From assembly GCF_001305855.1 (NCBI RefSeq), contig NZ_LIXZ01000005.1, forward strand, positions 246,152 to 310,151: 64,000 nucleotides of DNA. The letters run 5' to 3'. The notes below the pieces were generated by a model. It saw nothing but the letters and a program-made list of their open reading frames with translations. It made no database searches and was not told the DNA's origin. This document shows positions 17,626 to 26,101 of the stretch, piece after piece. Made by a program: the position numbers and the translations under genes. Numbering within the stretch: the stretch's first letter is position 1; each line of letters starts with the position of its first letter. This stretch comes from Rossellomorea vietnamensis (GTDB taxonomy: Bacteria > Bacillota > Bacilli > Bacillales > Bacillaceae_B).

Positions 17626-18447
17626 CTAACAGAATGTTGTTCTCATCGCGAGTTCAGTCATGACCAGCATGGCTCTATATGCTTCAAGGATATCTCTGGC
17701 CTCAAATCTCACAATCGTTGAATCTACTTCATGAATGGTTCCCGGCATGAGACTTGCCCACTCCGCCTGTCCGTAATTTGCAAACTCAATACGTAAAGAT
17801 GGATGTTTCGGTGGCGTGAGTGGTTGTACGTTTTTATTATGTATTGCTTCTTCTGTTTTCTTTTTTAATAATTGTTTTGATTTCTCAGGGGTAAGGCTCT
17901 TCGCAACAGAACGGGAAATCGTGTCCTTCACCACGGCAGTTATTACATTGGGAATTAATGCTTCTGCCTCCTGTGCAGCCTGATCATCCCCGGCAACCAT
18001 TAATACAGGAACACCGTAGTAACCTGCAACATATGCATTGAATCCCAGTTCACCAACGGCTACATCATTGATGAACATGTTTCGCACCCCAAAGATCATG
18101 GAATGTGACAACACGCCCTTCATGGAAGCCCTGGCGTGATAACCAACAAAAAAAGCCCCATCAAACGTATCATCCAGTCCTTCAACCATGGAATATGGTT
18201 TCACTCCACCAGATATCAGTTTCGTTTCAGGGTGCAATTTTTCTATTAACAGATTGTTCATTTGTGAATGACTGTCATTCACCAACACTTCCTTGCAGCC
18301 TGAATCAAAGGCAGCAGTCACAACGGCATTCGCCTCTTCTGTCATAATGATCCTTCCGCGTTCATAATTATGCTTATCTGATGACACATGGGTGTGATCC
18401 ACCAGGCCTGTTATTCCCTCCATATCAACCGACACATAGACGTTCAT
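17626..18447 (-). CDS. dppA: D-aminopeptidase DppA
   Basis: This 273-aa M55 zinc peptidase removes D-amino acids such as D-Ala from the N-terminus of peptides in the cytosol. Family metal ligands are visible: DMEG near the start (Asp8, Glu10), VNDSHSQMNN (His) and FFVGYHARA (His). It is the first gene of the dpp-ykf operon as in B. subtilis. AAAGGAGGGCC precedes the ATG. A sigma-A promoter and a CodY-like box lie just upstream, so repression by CodY in rich medium is likely, as known for B. subtilis dpp. Confidence 0.93.
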   Translation of the reverse strand: MNVYVSVDMEGITGLVDHTHVSSDKHNYERGRIIMTEEANAVVTAAFDSGCKEVLVNDSHSQMNNLLIEKLHPETKLISGGVKPYSMVEGLDDTFDGAFFVGYHARASMKGVLSHSMIFGVRNMFINDVAVGELGFNAYVAGYYGVPVLMVAGDDQAAQEAEALIPNVITAVVKDTISRSVAKSLTPEKSKQLLKKKTEEAIHNKNVQPLTPPKHPSLRIEFANYGQAEWASLMPGTIHEVDSTIVRFEARDILEAYRAMLVMTELAMRTTFC

Positions 18448-18482
18448 AAAGTAGGCCCTCCTTTCTCAGGAAATATTTATTA

Positions 18483-18497
18483 AATTTTCTTAATATT
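18483..18497. promoter_or_regulatory. Candidate CodY box at the dppA promoter
   Basis: AATTTTCTTAATATT matches the CodY consensus AATTTTCWGAAAATT at 13 of 15 positions. It overlaps the -10 element and the expected transcription start of dppA, a position that would block RNA polymerase. CodY control of dpp is known in B. subtilis. Confidence 0.6.
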
Positions 18498-18523
18498 ATA
18501 ATTATTATAGCATTTAATTACAA
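18495..18523 (-). promoter_or_regulatory. Sigma-A promoter of the dpp-ykf operon
   Basis: On the minus strand TTGTAA (18518-18523) and TATAAT (18495-18500) are separated by 17 bases, about 48-76 bases before the dppA start codon. Confidence 0.65.
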
Positions 18524-18541
18524 TAATTTTTTGAATAAAAA

Positions 18542-18553
18542 GGAATATATTCC
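18542..18553. promoter_or_regulatory. 12-bp palindrome upstream of the dpp promoter
   Basis: GGAATATATTCC is a perfect dyad about 20 bases upstream of the -35 element of dppA. It could bind a second regulator, but a chance match in AT-rich DNA is possible. Confidence 0.25.
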
Positions 18554-18831
18554 TGTTTTCATAAAAAAAGGAATTATGAACTATAAACGTATATTTTCCA
18601 ACTGGATCTCTCTCCTTAAAGGAAGACAAAGTAGTAGAATGGAATCATGAAATCGGTTGGGAATGAAAAATTACGATGGATTTCCTAATCGAAATCACAC
18701 CGCACTCTTTTTCTGTGTATATGTCAAATATCATTGAAGAAAAGTATCAGGTGGAGGACATTAGACTTAGCTATATTTTATTGATATATTATTTATTTCG
18801 CTGATAAACGTCGATCATATTAAGACTTCCA
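18554..18831. other. Intergenic stretch without a supported gene
   Basis: This AT-rich stretch lies upstream of the dpp promoter. It contains a 42-codon plus-strand frame at 18676-18804 without a ribosome site, which I do not accept as a gene. I see nothing else in it. Confidence 0.4.
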
Positions 18832-18869
18832 TAAGAAAAAGACCTGGAGTACTCATCTCTCCAGGTCTT
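18832..18869 (-). terminator. Terminator of the 59-aa small gene
   Basis: AAGACCTGGAG (18839-18849) pairs perfectly with CTCCAGGTCTT (18859-18869), followed on the minus strand by TTTTTCTTAT. Confidence 0.85.
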
Positions 18870-18887
18870 AAACTCGGTACATGTATG

Positions 18888-19067
18888 TTAGCTTATTTTA
18901 TTCATCAATTTTTCTGAGTGTTGAGAGCCCATCTCTGCCACTAAATCAAGTAATTCTGCTTTCGTTGTCTCATCTAGGCCTTTATAAATAAGGAAAGCTT
19001 GCGTTGCATCAGAAGTAATTAACTTTCTGTATAACTTTGAGATTCTTTTACTCCTGTGGGTGTCCAT
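18888..19067 (-). CDS. 59-aa small protein, unknown function
   Basis: A 59-aa frame starts MDTHRSKRISKLYRKL, has a basic first third and an acidic, helix-forming remainder (LDETTKAELLDLVAEMG). It has a full transcription unit: sigma-A-like promoter at 19097-19126, GAGGAGG six bases before ATG 19067, and a strong terminator at 18832-18869. It is therefore very likely real. It has no membrane segment or Cys. I do not recognise a family; a small regulatory or adaptor protein is possible. Confidence 0.68.
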   Translation of the reverse strand: MDTHRSKRISKLYRKLITSDATQAFLIYKGLDETTKAELLDLVAEMGSQHSEKLMNKIS

Positions 19068-19096
19068 TAGATCCTCCTCTATAAATCCTTTCTGTT

Positions 19097-19126
19097 ATTA
19101 TAATAAATATAAGCTTGTTTTTTCAA
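19097..19126 (-). promoter_or_regulatory. Promoter of the 59-aa small gene
   Basis: On the minus strand TTGAAA (19121-19126) and TATAAT (19097-19102) are separated by 18 bases, 30 bases before the start codon. Confidence 0.6.
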
Positions 19127-19227
19127 TATATTCTTCAAAATTTAATTATGTAACAAAAATGAATAAATCAATGATAAGTCAACCTTGGAGGAGAAAATAA
19201 TTTTCTTAGACCTTTACACGTAGGTGA

Positions 19228-19413
19228 TTATCTTAAAAGATAATCAGGTGATACCTTTCCGAATTCGAGTGCTTCGAGAATGATCTCCTCAGAGAACCCT
19301 GTATATTGAGAAAGTATTTGAATTGTAACCTTCTGAGAATGACGGGATGCCTGTTTTTTTGCTATATAAGTTTGATACAAAACGATGGAGTATCTGTCAT
19401 GTATATTGAGCAA
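19228..19413 (-). CDS. Hypothetical 61-aa protein
   Basis: A 61-aa frame from a TTG start at 19413. The sequence has protein-like amphipathic helices (SQKVTIQILSQYTGF, then SEEIILEALEFGKVSPDYLL). The ribosome site is poor (AGGGG about 13 bases upstream), so the start or the gene itself is uncertain. The inverted repeat GATTATCTT/AAGATAATC at its 3' end may be a weak terminator. Function unknown. Confidence 0.38.
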   Translation of the reverse strand: MLNIHDRYSIVLYQTYIAKKQASRHSQKVTIQILSQYTGFSEEIILEALEFGKVSPDYLLR

Positions 19414-19587
19414 TGATATTCACAGCCCCTATTATTCTCTCCTTACAAGGTTGCGGGTAAAGGTTAACTACTATTTACCCAAAGATCTTTTTTGAAAACG
19501 TAGGTGATACTAACAATTTTAGGTCTCTTGCTTTCAACTCGGTCATTCGCATCTTTTGGAAAACTATTTGTTTTTGAACATCTTGAT

Positions 19588-20115
19588 TTATACGAATTCA
19601 TACTGTTTATATTTTCCATTATCGGATGAGAGTTTCAAAATATTTTGATCCTCCGGAATTCCTTTGAAAAAAGCACCTATTGCACCTGTTGTACATCTAT
19701 GGCCGGAAATTAAAATGTTTCTATTTTCTTTTCCATAGAGTGTTTCTAGTTCTGTCATAAAGTGTTGTATCCTTTTCACGAACTCCTTAGGAGTCTCCAC
19801 ACCATTATAGTAAGATGAATCAGGCAATGGTCCAGCCATTTTTACCTCACTTTTCAAAAGTCCGTCTGCCTCCCCTAAATCATATACATCCAACCTGGAG
19901 TCTGTGATGCATGACATCCCTGTAGCAATTTCAGCCGTCTGTTGTGCTCTTTTCTGTGGAGATGAAAAAACGTAGTCGAAGGTAATATGACTTAATTGTT
20001 TTATTAAACTTTCGGCTTGTCTGACGCCTACTTTATTTAAAGGAAGTCCTCTTCTTCCTTGCAATCTTCCTTCTTTATTCAAATCCGTTTGGCCGTGTCT
20101 TATAACGTATATCAT
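19588..20115 (-). CDS. Histidine phosphatase family protein (phosphoglycerate mutase-like)
   Basis: This 175-aa protein has the catalytic motif IRHGQTDLN at residues 5-13 (phosphorylated His7), the arginine-bearing FSSPQKRAQQTAE and the second His in LISGHRCTTGA. The fold is that of the cofactor-dependent mutase/phosphatase branch. The substrate cannot be told from the sequence; small phosphate esters are usual. AAGGAGGGG precedes the ATG. It is followed by poorly conserved DNA and preceded by a small membrane protein gene on the same strand. Confidence 0.87.
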   Translation of the reverse strand: MIYVIRHGQTDLNKEGRLQGRRGLPLNKVGVRQAESLIKQLSHITFDYVFSSPQKRAQQTAEIATGMSCITDSRLDVYDLGEADGLLKSEVKMAGPLPDSSYYNGVETPKEFVKRIQHFMTELETLYGKENRNILISGHRCTTGAIGAFFKGIPEDQNILKLSSDNGKYKQYEFV

Positions 20116-20208
20116 GTAACCCCTCCTTGCATTTGGACATTATTCAATTGAAAACTCAACTGCTCAAACTGTTCTTTTGACTTACTAAGTCTGATGTTAT
20201 CAATTTTA

Positions 20209-20406
20209 TTATTTTCCCTTCTTTCTCTTCTGCACTTCCATATGAATGACCAGATATGTAATACCCAAGAATCCTACTAATCCGAATATGCCTGCAATGA
20301 TTCCTTGGACCGAAGATGTAAGAATTGTAAATCCCATCCCTACACTCAATCCTGTGATGAGAAGAAGGAGCCAATGGGCGTATCGATTGATGAATTCAGT
20401 TATCAT
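20209..20406 (-). CDS. Small membrane protein, two transmembrane segments
   Basis: This 65-aa protein starts at ATG 20406 (MITEFINRYAHW), which has GGAGGGG five bases upstream. Residues ~12-30 and ~34-54 are hydrophobic helices, followed by a basic tail (VQKRKKGK). It may be co-transcribed with the phosphatase gene downstream. Function unknown. Confidence 0.6.
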   Translation of the reverse strand: MITEFINRYAHWLLLLITGLSVGMGFTILTSSVQGIIAGIFGLVGFLGITYLVIHMEVQKRKKGK

Positions 20407-20466
20407 AATCCCCTCCACAGCTTTTGTATACCCATTTTAACATAATATCCCAAAAATTACCCCGAA

Positions 20467-20493
20467 AAAAATAAGCCATCCAGCAGGATGACT
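20467..20493 (-). terminator. Terminator of the TraB-family gene
   Basis: On the minus strand AGTCATCC pairs with GGATGGCT (one G-T pair) around TGCT, followed by TATTTTTTT. Confidence 0.8.
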
Positions 20494-20503
20494 CACTTTG
20501 TTT

Positions 20504-21679
20504 CTAAATATTTTCCAAAAATAGTCTTACGACGTCTGCTCCTCCAATGACCGTTCCCAGTGTACTTCCTAAATTCGCAAGTACGACAATGAGAAGGACG
20601 CGGGTTACTTTATTTCTCCAGAATCCTTTTATGCTCAGAACATCTTCAGGAAGAGAGTCAAAGTCACCGACATTGGGTCTGCGGAAATAGGCTTGAACGA
20701 ACCCTGCAAACCAACCCGCAGCGAGTAGCGGATTCAGTGAAGTGATAGGCGCTGCGACGAATGCAGTTAATATGGCTAATGGATGGCCCATGCCAATGGC
20801 TACCCCCAGGGCAGAGAATCCCCCATTCCACAATATCCAACTGATTCCCTGCTGTATGCCTGCATCTGGATTTGAAATGAACGTGTAGGCAATGACGGCG
20901 AGGATCATGACAGGGATCGTCCACCCGATGATTTTTGGCCATTTTGATTTCGTTGGCCGTTCATTGAGCTTTTCTAAGTTATGTTCCTTATGGATTTCTT
21001 GCGTGATACCAGGAACGTGCGCAGCACCAAGGACAGCTACGATTTTCTTACCAGGTGCTTCCTTGATTTTTTGTGCCAGGTATTGGTCACGTTCATCAAT
21101 CAGAGGTGTTTTCAGTTTAGGAAATACTTGGGTGAATTCATTTAACATCGAATCAAGCATATCCTGTGATTTGATTTTTTCAAGTTCTTCCTCGGTAATC
21201 GTATCAGTGCTGAAAATACTGTATATGATCTGGGTCAATAGCTTGGCTTTCCCGCTGAAACCTACGCTGTTCCATATCCGGGAAAATGTCACCTGGATGT
21301 TACGGTCAGCAAGGACAAGTTCTGCGGCTAAATCTTTCGCAGATTCGATGCCCTGAATCATTTCCTGTCCGGGTTTGATGCCGAACTGTTTGGCCATTCT
21401 TCGCTGGAAGGATCCAATGGCAAGGTTCATGAGCAGTAATGTGGCTTTCTTATCCTTAATCACCTGAAATATGTCGGTGTCCCTCCACTTATCTCCTTCG
21501 ACAATGGATTGATACCTCGGTTCGTCCAGCTCTACACAAACCGTGTCCGGGCGTTCAGCTTCTATTACTTCTTTTACCTGCTCAGCACTCTGACGTGACA
21601 CATGAGCGGTTCCGATGAGAATGAATTCCTTCCCATCCATATGTATTCTCGTAATATTCTTTTCGTTTTCTGTTATCAT
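20504..21679 (-). CDS. TraB/GumN-family membrane protein
   Basis: This 391-aa protein starts MITENEKNITRIHMDG at ATG 21679, after AAAGGAAGG. The first ~250 residues carry the TraB fold: GTAHVS at 23-28 and a second histidine motif LGAAHVPG near 245, with VCVELDEPRY between them. The C-terminal ~140 residues contain about four membrane helices. The family includes the enterococcal pheromone-shutdown protein TraB and is related to erythromycin-esterase/haem-binding-type proteins; a metal-dependent protease role has been proposed. The actual substrate here is unknown. Monocistronic. Confidence 0.85.
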   Translation of the reverse strand: MITENEKNITRIHMDGKEFILIGTAHVSRQSAEQVKEVIEAERPDTVCVELDEPRYQSIVEGDKWRDTDIFQVIKDKKATLLLMNLAIGSFQRRMAKQFGIKPGQEMIQGIESAKDLAAELVLADRNIQVTFSRIWNSVGFSGKAKLLTQIIYSIFSTDTITEEELEKIKSQDMLDSMLNEFTQVFPKLKTPLIDERDQYLAQKIKEAPGKKIVAVLGAAHVPGITQEIHKEHNLEKLNERPTKSKWPKIIGWTIPVMILAVIAYTFISNPDAGIQQGISWILWNGGFSALGVAIGMGHPLAILTAFVAAPITSLNPLLAAGWFAGFVQAYFRRPNVGDFDSLPEDVLSIKGFWRNKVTRVLLIVVLANLGSTLGTVIGGADVVRLFLENI

Positions 21680-21894
21680 CGTGTACCTTCCTTTAATTCC
21701 GTTGACTTCCGAATAAATTGAATCTACCTCACTATGATAAACTAGTTTTGGCAAAATTTAAATAAATTCTGATCAGAAACGTGAAAGATCTTGATTCTGA
21801 TGCTAGGCTAATGTGGATTGGGGTGATGATAGGCAGGGTTTTGGATGTGTTGAATGCTATCTGTCTGATTTATCGGCTGAATTTTCATAACGAA

Positions 21895-21921
21895 AAAGCC
21901 CCATCCAATAGACGGGACCCC
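21895..21921 (-). terminator. Terminator of the vWA gene
   Basis: On the minus strand GTCCCGTC pairs with GATGGGGC (two G-T pairs), followed by TTTTTCG. Confidence 0.7.
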
Positions 21922-21931
21922 AACATCATGA

Positions 21932-22519
21932 TTACCATTTAATTCTCTTTTCAAGCACAGCTTCACTGACCACATCATACATCTCTTCAACCCCTTTAGA
22001 AGAAGCCTCAAATTGATACGCATTCCCGATATCGATACCGATATTCATTGCTTCATCTGCAGCATTGATATTCGCTCCGAGAAAGATGAATTCCCACATA
22101 TACCGTTCCTGCTGATGACTGATAAGATCCTTCACCTGGCTTGCTGAGAACTCCACACTCGAGTTCTCCATCCCATCGGTTGTGATAACAAAGATGACTT
22201 TATCAGGTCGTTCCCTTTCCTCCCTCCTCGATAAGCGATGACCTACATCAAGGATTGTTTTTCCGACCGCATCCATTAAAGAAGTACTCCCCCTTACAAA
22301 ATAATCCTCCTTCGTAAGCCTTACTTTACATGCCTCCACCCCACTCCATAACTGCTCGACCTTATCATCAAAAAGAACGGTAGTAACAAGAGTTTGACCA
22401 GTTAATTTACTCTGCTTATCAATAAAAGAGTTATAACCCCCAATCGTTTCATGTTCAAGTCCACTCATCGATCCGCTTCTGTCTAATAAGAAAATGATTT
22501 CTGTGTAATTACTTTTCAA
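21932..22519 (-). CDS. von Willebrand factor A domain protein (TerY-like)
   Basis: This 195-aa protein is essentially a single vWA domain. The metal-ion-dependent adhesion site is complete: DRSGSMS at 13-19, a Thr in RGSTSLMDAVG and Asp in ITTDGMEN. There is no signal peptide, so it is cytosolic, as in TerY-type proteins that act in stress or signalling complexes. A TTG start follows AGAGGATG by about 9 bases. It is divergent from the 22614 HTH gene over 94 bases, which suggests the two work together. Partner and function are unknown. Confidence 0.82.
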   Translation of the reverse strand: MKSNYTEIIFLLDRSGSMSGLEHETIGGYNSFIDKQSKLTGQTLVTTVLFDDKVEQLWSGVEACKVRLTKEDYFVRGSTSLMDAVGKTILDVGHRLSRREERERPDKVIFVITTDGMENSSVEFSASQVKDLISHQQERYMWEFIFLGANINAADEAMNIGIDIGNAYQFEASSKGVEEMYDVVSEAVLEKRIKW

Positions 22520-22580
22520 TTTTACTCATCCTCTCTTTATTGTTTCTGATATAATCATAAACACTAAGGGTATGGGATGG

Positions 22581-22597
22581 GTCGCTTAGAAAGCGAC
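22581..22597 (+). promoter_or_regulatory. Hairpin in the 5' leader just before the ribosome site of the HTH gene
   Basis: GTCGCTT and AAGCGAC form a perfect 7-bp stem with a 3-base loop, four bases before GGAGGTGAG. A TATAAT at about 22550 could serve as -10. The hairpin may affect initiation of the 22614 gene or mRNA stability. Confidence 0.45.
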
Positions 22598-22613
22598 AAT
22601 TGGAGGTGAGAGC

Positions 22614-23093
22614 GTGCTTAATGAACATATTTTGCAGGAACTTCTTGAATTTGTGGAGGCAAACAGGGAATTCCGAATATATGATATACATAAATCAGAA
22701 CCCCTCTTAGGGGATGAAATTTACTCCAGTGAGCTGGAAGAATTTATTGAGATGCACCATTCAGCGTCTTTTTCGGAAAGGTTATTTCAGCATATCGATG
22801 GATTGGGTATGACAGATGCTTCCGTATACAAAAAAGCAGGAGTAGACCGAAAGCATTTTTCCAAAATAAGGTCGCTTCCTGATTATAAACCGGGCAAACG
22901 GACGGTGGTGGCACTGTGTCTATCTCTGCAATTGTCTGAGGAAGACACAGGGGAACTATTGAATGCAGCCGGTTTCTCCCTTTCAGACAGTGACCGATTC
23001 GATCTCGTGATTCAATTTTGTTTAGAAAAGAAAATTTATGACATCGATGACGTGAATCAAGCATTGTATTCTATCGGGTTAAAACCTTTATAA
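22614..23093 (+). CDS. Helix-turn-helix protein paired with the vWA gene
   Basis: A 159-aa protein starting at GTG 22614, after GGAGGTGAGAGC. Residues ~60-125 look like an XRE-like helix-turn-helix (MTDASVYKKAGVDRKHFSKI, then KRTVVALCLSLQLSEEDTGELL), flanked by an acidic N-terminal helical part and a C-terminal VIQFCLEKKIYDIDDVNQAL segment. It may bind DNA or RNA and control the pair. The nearest gene is the divergent vWA gene. I do not recognise a named family, so the regulatory role is an inference. Confidence 0.68.
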   Translation: MLNEHILQELLEFVEANREFRIYDIHKSEPLLGDEIYSSELEEFIEMHHSASFSERLFQHIDGLGMTDASVYKKAGVDRKHFSKIRSLPDYKPGKRTVVALCLSLQLSEEDTGELLNAAGFSLSDSDRFDLVIQFCLEKKIYDIDDVNQALYSIGLKPL

Positions 23094-23098
23094 AAAAA

Positions 23099-23125
23099 GT
23101 AGAGTGCTAGAAACGGCACTCTACT
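23099..23125 (-). terminator. Terminator of the DUF4145 gene (also end of HTH gene)
   Basis: AGTAGAGTGC and GCACTCTACT form a perfect 10-bp stem. The U-run (TTTTTTTA) is on the minus side, so it mainly serves the 23129 gene. Confidence 0.85.
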
Positions 23126-23128
23126 CCC

Positions 23129-23818
23129 CTAATATTTCTTTTCAATTCTCTCTTGTAACGTTTCAATTTTTTCTGGAAGTACATAAAGATATTCGATCAA
23201 GCCTTCCAATAACTCTATGAGCAAACCGGCAGTTTCATCGTCGATTTCCCGTTCCAATTCCAACATTTCGTAAAATGCTGAATTTGGATGAACAAGATGG
23301 CTGAGCGCCTGGATCGGTTTTGACAGATCAACATTTTTAGGGAGCTGATCGAATTGCTCAGACAAGGATTGCCCTGCTGATTTATCACCATTGAAATTCT
23401 TCAGAACACTCTCTAAGACACGTTTTGACATCACGGCGGTTGCGGAGTTATCCTTGGATTGGCTTACATTCAATGCAGAACGGTACGAACGGACAAGGTC
23501 CTGGGGAATCCGTTTATTCCCCTGGATCTGGTCTAAAGGCCCGTTTGTAGCAAGTGGATCATAAATATATAGAGCCGCTTCCTCCCTGAGATGAATCGAA
23601 TCATCATTCAACATGATGACGAAAACAGCGGGTTTCCTACACTCCGAGCAGTTTGCCTCTGCGAATAATCCTGTCTTATTCACTTGATAGAAATTGGCTT
23701 TCAGCACAAATTCACTGGTCTTAGAGCAGTTTGGACACTGACTTTTAACTTTCTTAGGAACTTTTTGATATCCGTATTGAACGTGAGACAATATGGATCC
23801 CGGTAAAATTTCTCTCAT
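23129..23818 (-). CDS. DUF4145 domain protein with zinc-ribbon start
   Basis: This 229-aa protein has two CxxC pairs (CPNC near residue 28 and CSEC near 57), consistent with a zinc ribbon, then an all-helical DUF4145 region including VMSKRVLESVLKNF and ALSHLVHPNSAFY. DUF4145 occurs in several defence and restriction loci as well as alone; here no nuclease or helicase lies nearby, so no defence role can be argued. AGGAGGTTCAC precedes the ATG. Monocistronic. Confidence 0.75.
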   Translation of the reverse strand: MREILPGSILSHVQYGYQKVPKKVKSQCPNCSKTSEFVLKANFYQVNKTGLFAEANCSECRKPAVFVIMLNDDSIHLREEAALYIYDPLATNGPLDQIQGNKRIPQDLVRSYRSALNVSQSKDNSATAVMSKRVLESVLKNFNGDKSAGQSLSEQFDQLPKNVDLSKPIQALSHLVHPNSAFYEMLELEREIDDETAGLLIELLEGLIEYLYVLPEKIETLQERIEKKY

Positions 23819-24016
23819 GTGAACCTCCTAGAAAATGCACTTCGAAAAATGAATTTTAATTATTATGAAAATTTATATTAAATAAAAACGCGCTTTCCTT
23901 ATATCAAAATTATACCTTTGCTAGAAAGTATTACAAGGTTAAATAATGGGAAAACAGGATTTGGGATAATGGGACTAAAGATGAGTAAGCGGTGTAGAAA
24001 CCGACTATTACCGTCA

Positions 24017-25090
24017 TTATCTAGTCAATCTATGTAATTCTTTTTCCACTTCTGTTACCAGGGAATCAATCAGTTCATGCACATAAATGTCTCTACTGAG
24101 CCGCGGGCTTTGACCGGACCATAGTGACATGAGTCCAGAGTTATGTTGGTTGCCTGCTTCCCTTCTCATTTCTTTTGTCAACGCGTTTTGCACAGGGTAA
24201 GGAAGGATTCGATTATCATACTCTTTCATTATGTTTGTGAATGAGTTTGTCATGCCCCTTGCCGGTTTTCCGCTGAATGCAGATGTGATGGTTGTACTTG
24301 TCTCTTCCCCTTGTAAAATAGCTTTTTTGTGTATGTCTTTTGCTCCGCTTTCTTTATTTGTAAGAAAAGCTGTGCCCATCTGAACACCTTTTGCACCCAG
24401 AGCAAGTGCGGCTATCACGCCTCTTCCATCCATTACTCCCCCAGCAGCAATAACCGGTACTTCTACAGCATCCACTACTTGTGGAATAAGTGAGAACGTC
24501 CCAATCATCGATTCTTCGTATGTACCAAGAAATGTACCCCTGTGTCCACCAGCTTCGCTTCCCTGTGCAACGATCAAATCGACTCCACATTCTTGATTGA
24601 TCAACGCTTCTTCCACCGTCGTCGCAGTTCCAATCACTGTAATGCCTTCTTTTTTCAGTTCTTTCATAATCTCCTTTGAGGGAATCCCAAATGTAAAGCT
24701 GCAGACAGGCACTCGTTCCTTTATGATCGTTTCGATCTGTCTTTCAAGATCAATTTGTTTTAAACTGAATGGTTCATCATTGAATAGATTCAACTCTTTC
24801 ATAAAAGGTTTCAGCAATCTTTGCATTTGGTTTAACTGTTCTTCACTATATTCCGGTGACTCGGGAATGAAAAGATTCACCCCAAAAGGAAGATTCGTTT
24901 GCTTTTTTACTTGTTTGATCGATTCAGTAAGGTCCGAAACAGACATATACCCCGCTCCAATCGTCCCGAGACCCCCGGAATTTGATACAGAAGCAACCAG
25001 TTTAGGGGTTGTGACCCCTCCAGCCATTCCTGCTTGGATGATAGGATATTTTGTTCCCAGATTCTTTGAAACATCGTTTTGATACCACAT
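24017..25090 (-). CDS. Nitronate monooxygenase (FMN-dependent)
   Basis: This 357-aa TIM-barrel enzyme of the 2-nitropropane dioxygenase type begins with IIQAGMAGGVTTPKLVASVS, has the FMN-binding AQGSEAGGHRG (with the catalytic His region) and the phosphate loop VIAAGGVMDGRGVIAALALG, and ends with GAKGVQMGTAFL. It oxidises toxic alkyl nitronates with oxygen. ACAGGAGGGAG precedes the ATG. The gene appears to stand alone. Related barrel enzymes such as FabK look similar, but the motifs fit nitronate monooxygenase better. Confidence 0.88.
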   Translation of the reverse strand: MWYQNDVSKNLGTKYPIIQAGMAGGVTTPKLVASVSNSGGLGTIGAGYMSVSDLTESIKQVKKQTNLPFGVNLFIPESPEYSEEQLNQMQRLLKPFMKELNLFNDEPFSLKQIDLERQIETIIKERVPVCSFTFGIPSKEIMKELKKEGITVIGTATTVEEALINQECGVDLIVAQGSEAGGHRGTFLGTYEESMIGTFSLIPQVVDAVEVPVIAAGGVMDGRGVIAALALGAKGVQMGTAFLTNKESGAKDIHKKAILQGEETSTTITSAFSGKPARGMTNSFTNIMKEYDNRILPYPVQNALTKEMRREAGNQHNSGLMSLWSGQSPRLSRDIYVHELIDSLVTEVEKELHRLTR

Positions 25091-25195
25091 ATTCTCCCTC
25101 CTGTTTCATTCATATATAAGGTTTTCTATATTAAATTATGTCAAATGAAAGCGTGTTCTACAACTCATTTGAGTTCATTTATGACTCTACTTCGT

Positions 25196-25234
25196 CAAAA
25201 AAGCGTTCAAAGCAAGAGATGCCTTGAACGCTTT
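25196..25234 (-). terminator. Terminator of the kinase-like gene
   Basis: AAAGCGTTCAA (25200-25210) pairs with TTGAACGCTTT (25224-25234), followed on the minus strand by TTTTTTGACG. Confidence 0.88.
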
Positions 25235-25240
25235 AAAGAG

Positions 25241-25915
25241 TTATTTAAAGGAAGTAAAATTTGATACTCTTTTCATGAACTCCTCATATGAACTATAATG
25301 CTTATTCCATGAGTTATACCATTTTCGTATGGTCTCCAATAACCAAAATGGTACTGCCCGGCCTTCTATAAGATGGTAATGATCTTCGTAAGCTTTCTTT
25401 AAATGTTCCCATCTGAAATCATTTCCAGGCTGAATATATTCGGATACATCAATAATTTTTGCTCTTCCATTTTGCAATAAAATGTTTTTAAGATGAATAT
25501 CACGTGGATTCATTCCTCGATCACGCACATATTGTCTTGCATTTTCAACGTCTTCAACCACTTGTTCAGGAATTTTGATCCCCTGCAGCAAACAATCAAA
25601 AAGGGTAGATCCTTTTTCAAAACTTAGCACCAGCAATGTATCATAGGCTGCATAGCAGGTGGAGAAATATGAGGATTCCCCGATGGTTTGATAGACTTTT
25701 TCTTCACTTTTTATTTTAGATCTTTTATCTTCAGCATACAATTTGAATGCGAAGTCTGGTGCATAAATGGATTGAAAGACAGCCGCGTCGGTCCCCACGC
25801 CAATGCATCGTAAAGTTTCATCACTGCCATGGATTGTGACAGGCTCGTTATTTGCATTTGAAGACACAGTCATTTGAGATAAAGAAGGTAGTGCGACTTC
25901 CCATTTATTATCCAT
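25241..25915 (-). CDS. Protein kinase-like protein (YrzF type)
   Basis: This 224-aa protein has a reduced eukaryotic-like kinase fold: a VGTDAAVFQSIYAPDFAFKLYAE-like ATP-binding lobe (Lys in FAFKLY), a catalytic loop NPRDIHLKN in place of HRDxxxxN and KIIDVSEY in place of DFG. This matches the small kinase-like proteins of Bacillus such as YrzF. Whether it phosphorylates proteins or small molecules is unknown. The start at ATG 25915 has AAGGGAGAG upstream; 32 further upstream codons are unlikely to be translated. Confidence 0.78.
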   Translation of the reverse strand: MDNKWEVALPSLSQMTVSSNANNEPVTIHGSDETLRCIGVGTDAAVFQSIYAPDFAFKLYAEDKRSKIKSEEKVYQTIGESSYFSTCYAAYDTLLVLSFEKGSTLFDCLLQGIKIPEQVVEDVENARQYVRDRGMNPRDIHLKNILLQNGRAKIIDVSEYIQPGNDFRWEHLKKAYEDHYHLIEGRAVPFWLLETIRKWYNSWNKHYSSYEEFMKRVSNFTSFK

Positions 25916-26101
25916 AGGCTCTCCCTTCGTCCGATTGCACACTATTAAAGGTATGAAAGGGATTCGTACCTTATTCAGGATAATATAGCATCCGCCCATT
26001 TCAAATTTCAACTCAAAGCCTTCTCATCTTCTTAGTAATTTTAAACAATCCCTGAATGAACCACTTCTATAAGTATGCCTTATCTATTTCCAACGAATAT
26101 T

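Noticed and set aside
18676..18804. 42-codon plus-strand frame in the dpp upstream gap
   Set aside because: There is no ribosome site near its ATG and no promoter pointing to it.
23129..23818. DUF4145 gene as part of a defence system
   Set aside because: DUF4145 occurs in some defence loci, but no helicase, nuclease or methyltransferase gene is beside it.
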